DNA from: Flemingiibacterium sp045636265
GTDB lineage: Bacteria; Bacillota; Clostridia; Oscillospirales; CAG-272
Length of the DNA: 43,902 nucleotides
Direction of reading: 5' to 3'
Assembly (NCBI GenBank): GCA_045636265.1
Contig: JAZTXD010000003.1
Coordinates: 1-43,902 of the forward strand
Shown here: piece after piece, positions 1 through 8,639 of the stretch
Position numbering within the stretch: position 1 is the stretch's first letter
Layout: each line of letters starts with the position of its first letter
The notes under the pieces: model-generated
What the model was told of the DNA's origin: nothing
What the model saw: the letters and a program-made list of their open reading frames with translations, nothing else
The model's database searches: none
Translations under genes and position numbers: made by a program

Positions 1-347
1 ACGAGGAGTATTACCGAGGCGACTATAACAACTGTTCGCGGTACATGCGACCATGAGAAGCGAAAATCAAGTCCGGCGACAATAAATCCCACAACAAACA
101 GCAGGGCGGCAACGCCGACAACGCCTTTTTGCGCACTTTGCTTTTCCTTAACGTCAAGTCGCTTTTTAAGAAGCTTTGGAGCCTTTACAAACAGAACTGC
201 ACCGAGCAAAAGCATCGGTATAAAGAGTAATGCGATGAAAAGCCAGCCGTTTGAGAAGTGAAGTGTACCTGCCGGTAAAAAGAGCATGGCACCTATAAGT
301 AAAAGTCCTACGGTGAATTTTATAATACCGTTTAAAAGAAGCTTCAT
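1..347 (-). CDS. Isoprenylcysteine carboxyl methyltransferase-like membrane protein, N-terminal part
   Basis: The reading frame starts with ATG at 347 on the minus strand and runs off the left edge, so only about 115 residues are seen. The protein begins MKLLLNGIIKFTVGLLLIGA and has three hydrophobic segments (about residues 5-25, 35-55 and 75-92), with a charged KAPKLLKKRLDVKE loop between the second and third. This layout matches the N-terminus of ICMT/PEMT-family integral membrane methyltransferases found in Clostridia. The C-terminal catalytic part, which would bind SAM, lies outside the window, so activity cannot be judged. The ribosome site is weak. It is divergent from the lipoprotein gene. 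The family assignment rests on recall of similar proteins. Confidence 0.6.
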   Translation of the reverse strand, partial: MKLLLNGIIKFTVGLLLIGAMLFLPAGTLHFSNGWLFIALLFIPMLLLGAVLFVKAPKLLKKRLDVKEKQSAQKGVVGVAALLFVVGFIVAGLDFRFSWSHVPRTVVIVASVILL

Positions 348-475
348 GATGAATATTTCACGCCCGTTCTTATTCGTTGTATTTAATTATATTGTACCAT
401 ATTGTTTCGGTTATTTCAAGTGCCTGTTAATAATGTGTTTTAATTTTTTGTAATAATTTGTAGTATTTTGTTACA

Positions 476-512
476 TTTTGTTCACATGAACAAAACAAAA
501 GTTTGCTATACT
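476..512 (+). promoter_or_regulatory. Palindrome and -10 box upstream of the lipoprotein gene
   Basis: A 9-bp inverted repeat with a 2-nt centre, TTTTGTTCACATGAACAAAA (476-495), precedes a TATACT box at 507-512, about 37 bp before the gene start. No good -35 box is seen at the usual distance, so the palindrome may be an operator or activator site. This is inference from sequence only. Confidence 0.4.
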
Positions 513-548
513 AAAATGTACAAACTCTAAAATGCGAGAGGACTGTGA

Positions 549-1301
549 ATGTTAATGAAAAAGTATATTCTCGTTGCGTGTCTGATTCTTTGTGCTATGC
601 TTACCGCATGCGGTAAGATTGATGATCCGGTTGACATCATTTATGCACCGGTCGATACCACAGCAAAAACCACCAAGGATACAGACCCCAAAGACACAGA
701 AGATACGGCTGATACCGATGAAATCGACACCGCAGATACATCAAATTCCGGTGGCCTTAACGATACCCCCGACTTTGAGGACACAAGCGATACTGAAAAA
801 ACCGATGACACCACCGGACCGGTTGAAGACACCGAGGATGAAGTGGAGATCGATTACTCGGATTTTGACTATGTAATTGATATTTCCGAAGCGCTTGTAA
901 ACGGCGAGGCGGCAAAGGGACAGATTGCGTCGAAGCAGAGCGACAGAATCCGTTTGCTTGTGAACTATGTCTGCGAATTTGATCCTGATATAAGTCAGGT
1001 TGTGGTTGATCTTGAGGTTTTACTTGAGGTTTACGACATTAACTGCGGCGCAAGAGACGGAATGGGCAAAATTATTATCGACGGCAAAAAACATTCCTAT
1101 TCCACCGATGCGTTGAGTCTTAACAATCACGTTAAGTCGTATGTTCGCTTCGCGACACATACATATCAGATACCCAGAGAAAATACCTCGTGCACGCTTG
1201 ATATAAGCTGGCCGTTTAACGGCAAGTATGGCGATGATACGATCAAGGATCTGCGTACAACAGCGATTATCGTGCTTGCAAATGACGGTTTTGACGCATA
1301 A
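549..1301 (+). CDS. Putative lipoprotein with Thr/Asp-rich linker
   Basis: This 250-aa protein begins with a Lys-containing signal peptide and a lipobox (LTAC, Cys at about residue 21), so it is probably lipid-anchored outside the membrane. Residues about 35-105 are a low-complexity stretch of Asp-Thr-Asp and Glu-Asp-Thr repeats, likely a flexible acidic spacer. The remainder (about 110-250) is a folded-looking domain with alternating hydrophobic residues that I do not recognise. The start at 549 is about 8 nt after a GAGAGG ribosome site, so it is preferred over the ATG at 555. It ends just before a terminator shared with the convergent pullulanase gene. Function unknown. Confidence 0.75.
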   Translation: MLMKKYILVACLILCAMLTACGKIDDPVDIIYAPVDTTAKTTKDTDPKDTEDTADTDEIDTADTSNSGGLNDTPDFEDTSDTEKTDDTTGPVEDTEDEVEIDYSDFDYVIDISEALVNGEAAKGQIASKQSDRIRLLVNYVCEFDPDISQVVVDLEVLLEVYDINCGARDGMGKIIIDGKKHSYSTDALSLNNHVKSYVRFATHTYQIPRENTSCTLDISWPFNGKYGDDTIKDLRTTAIIVLANDGFDA

Positions 1302-1316
1302 AATTTTAAATGACAG

Positions 1317-1348
1317 CATCCGTCCGAGTTTTCGGACGGATGTTTTTT
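1317..1348 (+). terminator. Rho-independent terminator
   Basis: An 11-bp perfect stem (CATCCGTCCGA / TCGGACGGATG) with a GTTT loop is followed by six T residues. It lies 15 bp after the lipoprotein stop codon. The A-rich left side may also let it stop the convergent pullulanase transcript. Confidence 0.9.
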
Positions 1349-3266
1349 ACTCTTTTTTGATGACAAGCGAACCGTTCACATAAACCCGTGCGCTTATGCC
1401 TTCAAGCGTAACCTCGCCGCTCTCTCTTGCGATAACCGTGCTTCCGGCACCGTCTGCGTTGGCTACGAGATTCCACTCTTCTTCAAGTGTATATATGATT
1501 TCCTCGTTGTGAGGATTTATAAGTGCAAGTGCAGTGCTGCCGTTTTCACCGGTAAACATGACTTCGAGTGCGCTGCGCTCAAGTTTTTTGAATGCGATAC
1601 GCGTACTCTTATCTGTAAAAATACTAAAATGCTTTCGCATTGCTATAAGACCTTTATAGTAAAGCATAGTTTCATATTGGAGTGTACCGGGTTTCAGGAG
1701 GGACCAGTCGATGTTGTTTATGGCATCAGGGGAGCGGTAACTGTTATCATCACCAAACTTGGTGCGAAGCATTTCCTCGCCGCCCTGGAAAAAGGGAGTC
1801 CCCTTTGAAATCATTATTATGGCTGCGCCGAGCTTGTTCATCATATACCGCTTATATTCGCTCTCACACGGATTCGATGCGGCGAGCTTATCCCAAAGCG
1901 TAAGGTTGTCGTGAGCGCTCATGTAGTTTATCACCGCTTCGCTTTCACTTTTCCAGGAGAATCCCTCCGTATTTCCGCCGCATATGCCGAAGATAACGCT
2001 TTGCAGACAGTCTGCGGCATTACCGTTTATATAACCTCTCGACTCACGTGAAAATACGCTTCCCTTAAGTCCGTCTCGCATAACATCGTTAAACACCGCA
2101 ATGCCGCCGATCGCGTTCGGTGACGGTGAAATTTTGCCGATGTTCTGCTGATTTGCCGCGGGAATACCGCCAAAGCTGTCACACATATTCCACCCCTCGC
2201 CGTAGAGAATGGCGTTTGGATTTATTTGGTGAACCGCTTGCTCGATTTTCTGCATTGTTTCGACATCGTGAAGCCCCATAAGGTCGAAGCGCAGACCGTC
2301 GAGCTTATATTCCTGAACCCAATATCCGGCAGAGTCAACCATAAATTTTCGAAACATATACCGCTCCGATGCGGTGTCATTACCGCATCCGCTGCGGTTT
2401 GTATTTTTACCGTGTTCATCATAGCGGTAGTAGTAACCCGGTACGGCGCACTCAAGCGAAGATGTGGGGAGGTAGGTGTGGTTGTACACCATATCGAGAA
2501 TTACGCCGATCCCTGCCGCGTGAAGCGACATTATCGCCTGCTTTAATTCCTTTATTCGGATCTCACCGTCATACGGATTGCTTGAATACGAGCCATCCGG
2601 GATATTAAAATTCTGTGGGTCGTATCCCCAGTTAAAATTTTCATGCGGTGCGCCCTCGTCCACAGTTGCAAAGTCAGACACGGGCAGAAGATGTACGTGT
2701 GTTACTCCAAGCTCTTTGAGATAATCTATACCTATCGGCTGACCGTGCTCGTTAGTGAGCCCCGTTTCGGTGAAGGCGAGATATTTGCCCCTGAAGGCAG
2801 ATGCGGCAATTTTGTTTGAAAAATCTCTCACGTGAATTTCCCAGATTATGGCCTCGCTATAGCTTTTTATGGGATTTTCCAGCCCCGAGCGCTCCCATCC
2901 GTCCGGATTGGTTTTTGAAAGATCAACCACCATACCGCGCTCTCCGTTAACGCCGCACGCTTTGGCGTACGGGTCAACAATTTCCGAGGTTTTACCCGAT
3001 GCATTTACAAGGTAGGTGTAATATGTGCCGTGGGAACATTTCTCGCAGTGAAACCATACGCCGCATTCTCCTTTTTGCATGTTTACTGTTTTGTATGCAA
3101 CGCCGCCGTTCCCCGACTCAAAAAGGCAGAGTGAAACTTCGGTTGCCGTTGGCGCCCAAAGCTTGAAGTGCGTTTGCTCACCCGAAATTTCTGCACCGAG
3201 GTCCTTTTCGTCGTAATGATAATTCTCTGCAAAATACTGACTGGCAAAATCAAAGCCTTCTGTCAA
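1347..3266 (-). CDS. pulA: Type I pullulanase (GH13 debranching enzyme)
   Basis: This enzyme hydrolyses alpha-1,6 branches in pullulan, glycogen or starch-derived dextrins. An N-terminal CBM48-like beta domain (HFKLWAPTATEVSLCLF) precedes a GH13 barrel carrying the pullulanase signature NWGYDP near residue 215, the VILDMVYNHT block, the nucleophile Asp in LDGLRFD (about 328), the acid/base Glu in YGEGWN (about 357) and the SAHDN block. The length of about 640 aa fits short bacterial type I pullulanases. No signal peptide is seen, so it is probably cytoplasmic and acts on imported dextrins or glycogen. A longer GTG start (3281) is possible, but TTG at 3266 sits 5 nt after a GGGGGGA ribosome site and is preferred. 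It stands alone. Confidence 0.93.
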   Translation of the reverse strand: MTEGFDFASQYFAENYHYDEKDLGAEISGEQTHFKLWAPTATEVSLCLFESGNGGVAYKTVNMQKGECGVWFHCEKCSHGTYYTYLVNASGKTSEIVDPYAKACGVNGERGMVVDLSKTNPDGWERSGLENPIKSYSEAIIWEIHVRDFSNKIAASAFRGKYLAFTETGLTNEHGQPIGIDYLKELGVTHVHLLPVSDFATVDEGAPHENFNWGYDPQNFNIPDGSYSSNPYDGEIRIKELKQAIMSLHAAGIGVILDMVYNHTYLPTSSLECAVPGYYYRYDEHGKNTNRSGCGNDTASERYMFRKFMVDSAGYWVQEYKLDGLRFDLMGLHDVETMQKIEQAVHQINPNAILYGEGWNMCDSFGGIPAANQQNIGKISPSPNAIGGIAVFNDVMRDGLKGSVFSRESRGYINGNAADCLQSVIFGICGGNTEGFSWKSESEAVINYMSAHDNLTLWDKLAASNPCESEYKRYMMNKLGAAIIMISKGTPFFQGGEEMLRTKFGDDNSYRSPDAINNIDWSLLKPGTLQYETMLYYKGLIAMRKHFSIFTDKSTRIAFKKLERSALEVMFTGENGSTALALINPHNEEIIYTLEEEWNLVANADGAGSTVIARESGEVTLEGISARVYVNGSLVIKKE

Positions 3267-3310
3267 TGAAATCCCCCCCACTCTGTATGTGAAATATACA
3301 GTATATAGAT

Positions 3311-3319
3311 ATTATACCA
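3311..3319 (-). promoter_or_regulatory. Extended -10 promoter box for pulA
   Basis: On the minus strand the sequence reads TGGTATAAT, a perfect -10 hexamer with a TGn extension, about 45 bp upstream of the pullulanase start. No clear -35 box is seen, as is common for extended -10 promoters. Confidence 0.5.
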
Positions 3320-3374
3320 TCATATAAGCCAAAAAATTCAGTGTACACGGCGGACTTTCGTGAAATCGCTATAC

Positions 3375-3403
3375 TTGACAAACATGTGTAAATATGCTAT
3401 AAT
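3375..3403 (+). promoter_or_regulatory. Sigma-A promoter for the AEC transporter gene
   Basis: A perfect TTGACA (3375-3380) and perfect TATAAT (3398-3403) are separated by 17 bp. They lie about 40 bp before the transporter start and its GAGGTGG ribosome site. Confidence 0.88.
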
Positions 3404-3441
3404 TTATCATGAATTTCTATGATTTTTGAGGTGGGTTTCAA

Positions 3442-4413
3442 ATGGATGCTTTAATTACGATGCTCAGAAACGTTATACTTTTTGTGGCGCTTGCCTTGCC
3501 CGGATTTTTACTTGTTAAAAGCGGACACTTAAAGCAAGAGCAATCGGGTATTCTCTCAAAGCTTATGCTGTATGTGGGCATGCCGTTTCTTATCTTCTCG
3601 AGTACCATAGCTATTGAATTCAACAAAGAACAGCTTCTCGCTATCGGCATAACCGCCCTTATCGGAATTGTTTTCACTATCGTTATGTTCTTTGTATCAA
3701 CTCCGCTTACAGCTATGGAGAAGAACTCAAAGACACGCGGAATGATGCAGTTTTGCGCTGTATTTGCAAATAACGGATTCCTTGGTATTCCGCTTGCTGA
3801 GGCAGTATTCCCCGGAAACAAGCAGCTTTTGATGGTCGTTATTATAATCAACATTATAACCAATGTACTTATGCAGACACTCGGCGTTTACATGGTTTCA
3901 GGTGATAAGCGCCTCATGAACCTTAAAAAGGCGATCATGAATCCCCTTGTTATTGCGTTTGCGGTAGGAATTGTTGTAAACCTCACCGGCCTTGGCAATT
4001 TTATTCCCGAAATCGGTAAGTTTTCAAACCATTTTAAGGGGATTGTCACACCGATCTCTATGACTATTCTCGGTATGAAGCTGGCATCTGTGCCGTTCTC
4101 GTCGCTGTTCTCGTCATACAGAACATACTACGTATCCGCACTCAGACTTGTTGTGTTCCCCGGGGTAATAACAGCCCTGCTTCTTGTGCTTAACAAGCTT
4201 GGCATAAGCGCTGTCAGTGACCAGATCGTATACGGTGCATTTGTTGCGTTTGCAATGCCCACGGCAGGTCTTGCGTCCACTTTTGCGGACAGCTTCGACG
4301 GAGATACCAAGAGCGCCGTTGCGCTTACACTCGGCACGACAATACTCTCGGTAATAAGCATTCCGGTGCTTTATTGGCTGATCTCCGTATTCCTCCCGGT
4401 GCCGGTTATATAA
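3442..4413 (+). CDS. AEC family transporter (auxin efflux carrier-like)
   Basis: This is a 323-aa, highly hydrophobic protein with about ten membrane segments and an inverted two-half layout typical of AEC/PIN-like carriers. The start (FVALALPGFLLVKSGHLKQEQSG), the central KLMLYVGMPFLIFSS stretch and the C-terminal FAMPTAGLASTFADSFDGD motif are characteristic of this family. Members export small carboxylates such as malate or amino-acid derivatives, but the substrate cannot be read from sequence. It follows a perfect promoter and a GAGGTGG ribosome site and sits 9 bp upstream of a MATE exporter gene, so the two are probably co-transcribed. Confidence 0.88.
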   Translation: MDALITMLRNVILFVALALPGFLLVKSGHLKQEQSGILSKLMLYVGMPFLIFSSTIAIEFNKEQLLAIGITALIGIVFTIVMFFVSTPLTAMEKNSKTRGMMQFCAVFANNGFLGIPLAEAVFPGNKQLLMVVIIINIITNVLMQTLGVYMVSGDKRLMNLKKAIMNPLVIAFAVGIVVNLTGLGNFIPEIGKFSNHFKGIVTPISMTILGMKLASVPFSSLFSSYRTYYVSALRLVVFPGVITALLLVLNKLGISAVSDQIVYGAFVAFAMPTAGLASTFADSFDGDTKSAVALTLGTTILSVISIPVLYWLISVFLPVPVI

Positions 4414-4422
4414 ATTCGCATA

Positions 4423-5781
4423 ATGCCAAAAGTTACAGACATGACAGTCGGCAGTCCGACGAAGCATCTGCTTGTATTCGCACTGCCGCTTATAATAACA
4501 AATCTCGGACAGCAGCTCTATATGATAGCCGATGCGGCAATCGTTGGGCGCGGTGTCGGAGTTGATGCGCTTGCATCAGTCGGCGCGACAGACTGGATAT
4601 ATTGGCTTGTTCTGTGGGCGGCGATTGGACTTACGCAGGGATTTTCCACCTTTGTTTCGCGATTTTTCGGTGACAAGAACTATGAGCGCATGAACAAAAC
4701 GATCGCGATGTCTACACTTTTGTGTATCGTCACGTCAATACCGCTGACGGTTGGCGCGATCTTTGCATCAAGACCGCTTTTGATGCTGCTCGGCACTCCG
4801 CCGGATATTCTCGACGGAGCAACCGTATACCTTGTGGCCATGGTTGCCGGTACACCGATTATTATGGCGTACAATATGGCATCATCCATCCTGCGCGCAC
4901 TCGGTGACGGTAAAACACCGCTTCTGGCAATGATAATAGCGGCGCTTCTGAATATCGGACTTGACCTTGTTTTTGTTCTGGTTTTCCATTGGGGAATACT
5001 TGGCGCGGCGGTTGCATCTGTTTGTGCACAGCTTGTGTCGTTTATATTCTGCGCAGTGAAAATACGCACTATCAGCTGCATAGAATTAAAGCGCGACATG
5101 TGGCGGCTTGACTTCACACTTATGTGGGAGCTCTTAAAATTCGGACTTCCCATTTCGTTTGAGTATATTGTAATCTCCCTCGGCGGAATTGTACTTCAGT
5201 CTGCGGTCAACGTGCAGGGCAGAGAGTTTATTGCCGGATATACCGCCACGAACAAGCTTTACGGTTTGCTCGAGAGCAGCTCGATTTCGCTCGGACATGC
5301 GGCCTCGACTTTCCTTGCGCAGAATTACGGAGCAGGGAACTTCGAGCGCTTCAAAAAAGGTTTCCGTGCCGCATTCGCTATTCTTGTTACGATGGCGTTT
5401 GTTGTTATGGGAATTGCTCTTGCAATCCGAAAATATCTGCTTCTCATGTTTCTTGATACTACCCAAGAGGGCGCGGCAGAGGCACTTGATATCGGTGTGC
5501 ACTATCTGACAATTTTAGCTGTATGCTTGGTTATTCTCTATCTGATACACCTGTACCGAAACGCTTTGCAGGCAATGGAGATTTCGGTGTGGTCGATGAT
5601 GTCGGGACTTTCCGAATGTGCTGTGCGCATTGTTATGTCAACGCTCGTGATAAAATTTATCGGATCCGATGCGCTTTTCTTAGCCGAGCCTGTGGCATGG
5701 CTTGCGGCGCTGATCACCGTGTTTTTACCGTATTTGTACTATCAGAAAAAACTGCTGGTCAAAAGACAAACGGACACCTGA
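4423..5781 (+). CDS. MATE family multidrug/cation efflux transporter
   Basis: This 452-aa protein has about twelve membrane segments. The N-terminus carries the MATE signature region (GSPTKHLLVFALPLIITNLGQ, then YMIADAAIVGRGVGVDALASVG), and a second half repeats the fold. Such proteins export drugs or metabolites in exchange for Na+ or H+. The gene begins 9 bp after the AEC gene without an obvious ribosome site, suggesting translational coupling. Its stop codon lies in the loop of the terminator that follows. Substrate unknown. Confidence 0.92.
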   Translation: MPKVTDMTVGSPTKHLLVFALPLIITNLGQQLYMIADAAIVGRGVGVDALASVGATDWIYWLVLWAAIGLTQGFSTFVSRFFGDKNYERMNKTIAMSTLLCIVTSIPLTVGAIFASRPLLMLLGTPPDILDGATVYLVAMVAGTPIIMAYNMASSILRALGDGKTPLLAMIIAALLNIGLDLVFVLVFHWGILGAAVASVCAQLVSFIFCAVKIRTISCIELKRDMWRLDFTLMWELLKFGLPISFEYIVISLGGIVLQSAVNVQGREFIAGYTATNKLYGLLESSSISLGHAASTFLAQNYGAGNFERFKKGFRAAFAILVTMAFVVMGIALAIRKYLLLMFLDTTQEGAAEALDIGVHYLTILAVCLVILYLIHLYRNALQAMEISVWSMMSGLSECAVRIVMSTLVIKFIGSDALFLAEPVAWLAALITVFLPYLYYQKKLLVKRQTDT

Positions 5782-5796
5782 AAAGGTGTCCGTTTT
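5769..5796 (+). terminator. Rho-independent terminator after the AEC-MATE operon
   Basis: A 10-bp stem AACGGACACC / GGTGTCCGTT with a six-base loop ends in TTTT. The TGA stop of the MATE gene lies in the loop. It may serve both directions, since the next gene on the minus strand ends at 5812. Confidence 0.85.
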
Positions 5797-5811
5797 GCTA
5801 TTGCTTTTAAA

Positions 5812-6663
5812 TCAGAACGGGAAGAGAGTAGCCTTGAGCTCCTCGGTGAGCTGTGTGCCGTATTCGCAAAGCTGATATGCCTCGGCAAATCTTACCTTTG
5901 AACCGCGCTCTTTGCCGTACTTTTCGATAAGCTCTTTTCTAAATCTTGCCGCGGTCTTTGCGTAGCGTACAGCATAGCCGCGAGTAGCCGCCATAACCTC
6001 TTCGTCGGTGGTGTCCTCGGTGATGTTCATACCCTTGAGCCACTCAAAACGCTCCACCGGATCCTCGGGGGGAGTGGTCTCATGGTCAACGAAGGGAAGC
6101 CACTCGTAAACCTGGGAAACATTGAGGTCTGCGATCTTAAGCTTAATATCAAGCACGTCGCCGATGTCAACAACGATATCTGCCTCGAAGGGAGGATATT
6201 TGAATTTATCCTCGTTGTACATGATTACGGGCATCTTTTCCATAGCGGGGGTATCCGCACACTCATGGGGGACAACGAGCATGTAGGAAGCGTCCTGAAC
6301 GAGCTGACCGGATGCGCGGTGGTCGGCATGGTAGTCATTGGGACGGTGTGCGATAATCATATCGGGATTATAGTTTCTGATGTATCTGATAAGACGGCGG
6401 CGGGTTTCAAGGTCAGCAACGAGGGAGCAGTCGTTTATGTCGCTCCAAACGTCGTATGTAATTCCGAGAAGCTTTGCAACAGCCGCGGATTCCTTAGCTC
6501 TTGCAGCAGTTGTTTCTGCGGGAGTGAGAATGTGGTGTCCGCCGCATCCGTTGCACATACTGAGAAAGCGTACATCGTGACCAAGCTGTACGTATTTGTA
6601 CGCAAGGCCGCCGCAGCGGAATTCATTGTCATCCTGATGTGCGCCGATCATTAAAATTTTCAT
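5812..6663 (-). CDS. PIG-L family deacetylase (LmbE-like)
   Basis: This is a 283-aa predicted zinc-dependent N-acetylglucosaminyl deacetylase-type enzyme. The metal-binding motif near the start is GAHQDDNEF, a variant of the usual AHPDDE (Gln for Pro and Asn for the final Glu). The second signature HRPNDYHADHR at about residues 110-120 supplies the other metal ligands. The upstream-extended frame to 6699 is rejected, because ATG 6663 follows an AAAGGA ribosome site and starts the conserved MKILMIGAH strand. It is divergent from an AraC regulator across a palindromic operator, so it is probably that regulator's target. The substrate is unknown, probably an acetylated amino sugar or glycoconjugate. 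Confidence 0.87.
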   Translation of the reverse strand: MKILMIGAHQDDNEFRCGGLAYKYVQLGHDVRFLSMCNGCGGHHILTPAETTAARAKESAAVAKLLGITYDVWSDINDCSLVADLETRRRLIRYIRNYNPDMIIAHRPNDYHADHRASGQLVQDASYMLVVPHECADTPAMEKMPVIMYNEDKFKYPPFEADIVVDIGDVLDIKLKIADLNVSQVYEWLPFVDHETTPPEDPVERFEWLKGMNITEDTTDEEVMAATRGYAVRYAKTAARFRKELIEKYGKERGSKVRFAEAYQLCEYGTQLTEELKATLFPF

Positions 6664-6689
6664 GGTATATATTCCTTTCAAAAATATTT

Positions 6690-6718
6690 TTCTTAGCACG
6701 ATTTTTATTTTGTGTCAA
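6690..6718 (-). promoter_or_regulatory. Promoter for the PIG-L gene
   Basis: On the minus strand TTGACA (6718-6713) and TAAGAA (6695-6690) are 17 bp apart. The -35 box overlaps the palindrome at 6711-6730. Confidence 0.65.
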
Positions 6719-6730
6719 TCCATTGACACA
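6711..6730. promoter_or_regulatory. Perfect palindromic operator between divergent promoters
   Basis: TGTGTCAATCCATTGACACA is a perfect 9-bp inverted repeat around CC. It contains the -35 boxes of both the PIG-L and AraC promoters, so a bound regulator would control both. The symmetric form is also explained partly by two back-to-back TTGACA boxes. Confidence 0.6.
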
Positions 6731-6751
6731 AGCACAAGTATATTATATAAT
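6723..6751 (+). promoter_or_regulatory. Promoter for the AraC regulator at 6816
   Basis: Perfect TTGACA (6723-6728) and TATAAT (6746-6751) with a 17-bp spacer, about 65 bp before the start codon. Confidence 0.85.
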
Positions 6752-6815
6752 GTATTTAAAGACTATTCTATAACAAAATTGTTTTAAATTAGCATAATTT
6801 TATCTCGGAGGGTAT

Positions 6816-7646
6816 ATGAACGATCAGACATACTATGAAAGTATATCTAAGTTTGAATACAATTTCAAGGTCAGAATCAGACGTAATGTGTATGATAGAT
6901 TAACTGACTGTGTTGAGTATATCCCGGCTCATTGGCACGAGCATCTGGAGATACTGTATTTTAAAAGCGGCTCGTGCAATGTTGTATGCGCAGGAGAATC
7001 GTTTGTTGCAAAAGCAGGGGATACAGTTGTAGTTAACCCAAACGAGCTTCACTGCACGCAAAAGAGCGGAGAGGGCGAGTTCTTTTGTATACACGTAACG
7101 CCGGATTTTTTCTATGATGTTGAATTTTCGGATGCTTTGCTTAAAACGCACATTGTAAATGATAAGTTTATTTCCGACTGTGTTGAGCAAATGTATCTTG
7201 AGTACACCGGTCGTGCGGAAGGATTCGATTTGAGGATAAAGGGCATCACATACCTGCTTGCAGCTCATTTGCTGAGAAACTACAAAGCAGACACTTTAAG
7301 TGACAGCGATATGATACTTCGAAAAAACCGACTTAACCGCATGGGTGATATACTGAGCTATATTTCGCGTAACTATCAAACCAAGCTCACAACGAATTCA
7401 CTTGCCGAGCAGTTTCACCTGACCGAGCACTATTTCTGCTCTCTTTTCAAGAAAGAAACCGGTCAGTCACCGATAAATTATATCAATGCATACCGCATAC
7501 AAAAGGCTGCAATATTACTTAAAAACACCGACCAAAGCATCACGCAGATAGCTATGAGCGTGGGGTTTGAGGATTCAAACTATTTTGCCAGATGCTTTAA
7601 AAAGCGCTTTGGTGTATCCGCGCGCGAGTACAGACGTCAGGCATAA
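6816..7646 (+). CDS. AraC family transcriptional regulator
   Basis: This 276-aa protein has an N-terminal cupin-like sensor (HWHEHLEILYFKSGSCNV, then AGDTVVVNPNELHC) and a C-terminal double HTH of the AraC/XylS type (about residues 180-276, with the FEDSNYFARCFKKRFGVS signature). It presumably binds a sugar-type ligand and controls the divergent PIG-L deacetylase gene and itself. A CGGAGGG ribosome site precedes ATG 6816. The ligand is not known. Confidence 0.92.
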   Translation: MNDQTYYESISKFEYNFKVRIRRNVYDRLTDCVEYIPAHWHEHLEILYFKSGSCNVVCAGESFVAKAGDTVVVNPNELHCTQKSGEGEFFCIHVTPDFFYDVEFSDALLKTHIVNDKFISDCVEQMYLEYTGRAEGFDLRIKGITYLLAAHLLRNYKADTLSDSDMILRKNRLNRMGDILSYISRNYQTKLTTNSLAEQFHLTEHYFCSLFKKETGQSPINYINAYRIQKAAILLKNTDQSITQIAMSVGFEDSNYFARCFKKRFGVSAREYRRQA

Positions 7647-7654
7647 ATACCTAC

Positions 7655-8467
7655 CTACTTGTGTCTGCTTGAAAGCTGATATTTTTTCGGAGACACACCG
7701 TACATTTCCTTGAATTTGAGGGAAAAGTAGTTGCTGTCATTAAATCCGCAGTTCAACGCCACGTCAGTTATTGAATAATGCTGTCCGCTTTTTAAGAGCG
7801 ATTCTGCCCGTTGGAGTCTTATGAGGTTTATGTATTCGCATAGACCGAATCCGGTTTCCTTTTTGAACATACGCGAAAAATGCGCGGTGCTTACCGAGCA
7901 CATCTTTGCCATATCTGCAAGCGTTGTCTGTGCACAGGGATTCTTTCGGAGATACGCGATAGCCTGCTCGATGTATTCGTTCCCGGTTTTTACCGGCGTG
8001 CAGGTGTTGATGTTTCTTGCCATTAAGAAGAACAGCATGTTTGCATAGGTGCAGATTATATCCTCGCTTAAATTGTCGCCAAGCGCAAATTCCCGCTCAA
8101 TCTCCTCAAATATACCGTGCACCTGTTTTTCTATGTTTGGGTTGCGATAGAGATACATCATCGAGGGCAGCATGGGACGCACGGCGGCAGGGATAGAGCG
8201 TGACGGACAGTAGAGAAGCATACGCGAATGAATGGTGTTCTGATACTCGGTGTTGTGTATTACATTTGGAGGTATTATTACGATATCTCCCGGCATAAGC
8301 TGATATGATTTGCTGTCAACGAAATAGTTGCAGGAGCCCGAGGTTATGTAGTATATCTCAAAAAAATTATGGTGGTGCTTTCGTACTGTAACGGAGCCGG
8401 TATTTTTGGTGACGACCTCGCGGTGAAAAAAGAATGTTTGCGTGGTTTCGATTGGCTCGTGCTTCAT
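7655..8467 (-). CDS. AraC family transcriptional regulator of the hexuronate genes (proposed)
   Basis: This 270-aa protein has an N-terminal cupin sensor (KHHHNFFEIYYITSGSCNYF, MPGDIVIIPPNVIHN) and a C-terminal AraC HTH pair (about 170-268, with FNDSNYFSLKFKEMYGVSPKKY). The start at 8467 follows a GGAG ribosome site. It is divergent from uxaB-uxaA, and a pair of direct repeats lies in the intergenic region, so it probably senses a uronate and controls that operon. It is convergent, 8 bp away, with the other AraC gene. Confidence 0.9.
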   Translation of the reverse strand: MKHEPIETTQTFFFHREVVTKNTGSVTVRKHHHNFFEIYYITSGSCNYFVDSKSYQLMPGDIVIIPPNVIHNTEYQNTIHSRMLLYCPSRSIPAAVRPMLPSMMYLYRNPNIEKQVHGIFEEIEREFALGDNLSEDIICTYANMLFFLMARNINTCTPVKTGNEYIEQAIAYLRKNPCAQTTLADMAKMCSVSTAHFSRMFKKETGFGLCEYINLIRLQRAESLLKSGQHYSITDVALNCGFNDSNYFSLKFKEMYGVSPKKYQLSSRHK

Positions 8468-8523
8468 AAGGGCGCTCCTTTCCTGCGTTTATTTTACAGT
8501 TTTATTGTATTATATCACATCTA

Positions 8524-8568
8524 ATCAAAAAAATCAAGAAAGAATAGTGAAATATCAAAAAAATCAAG
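8524..8568. promoter_or_regulatory. Two 15-bp direct repeats, candidate AraC operator
   Basis: The sequence ATCAAAAAAATCAAG occurs at 8524-8538 and again at 8554-8568, exactly 30 bp apart (three helical turns). Tandem direct repeats on the same face of the helix are usual for AraC-type regulators. A TATAAT-like box follows near 8591, before uxaB. Confidence 0.6.
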
Positions 8569-8639
8569 GAAAACGATGGTTTTATGATATATAATTATAG
8601 TATACAATCTATTACTATAACTTTACGGAGGGAATTTTT

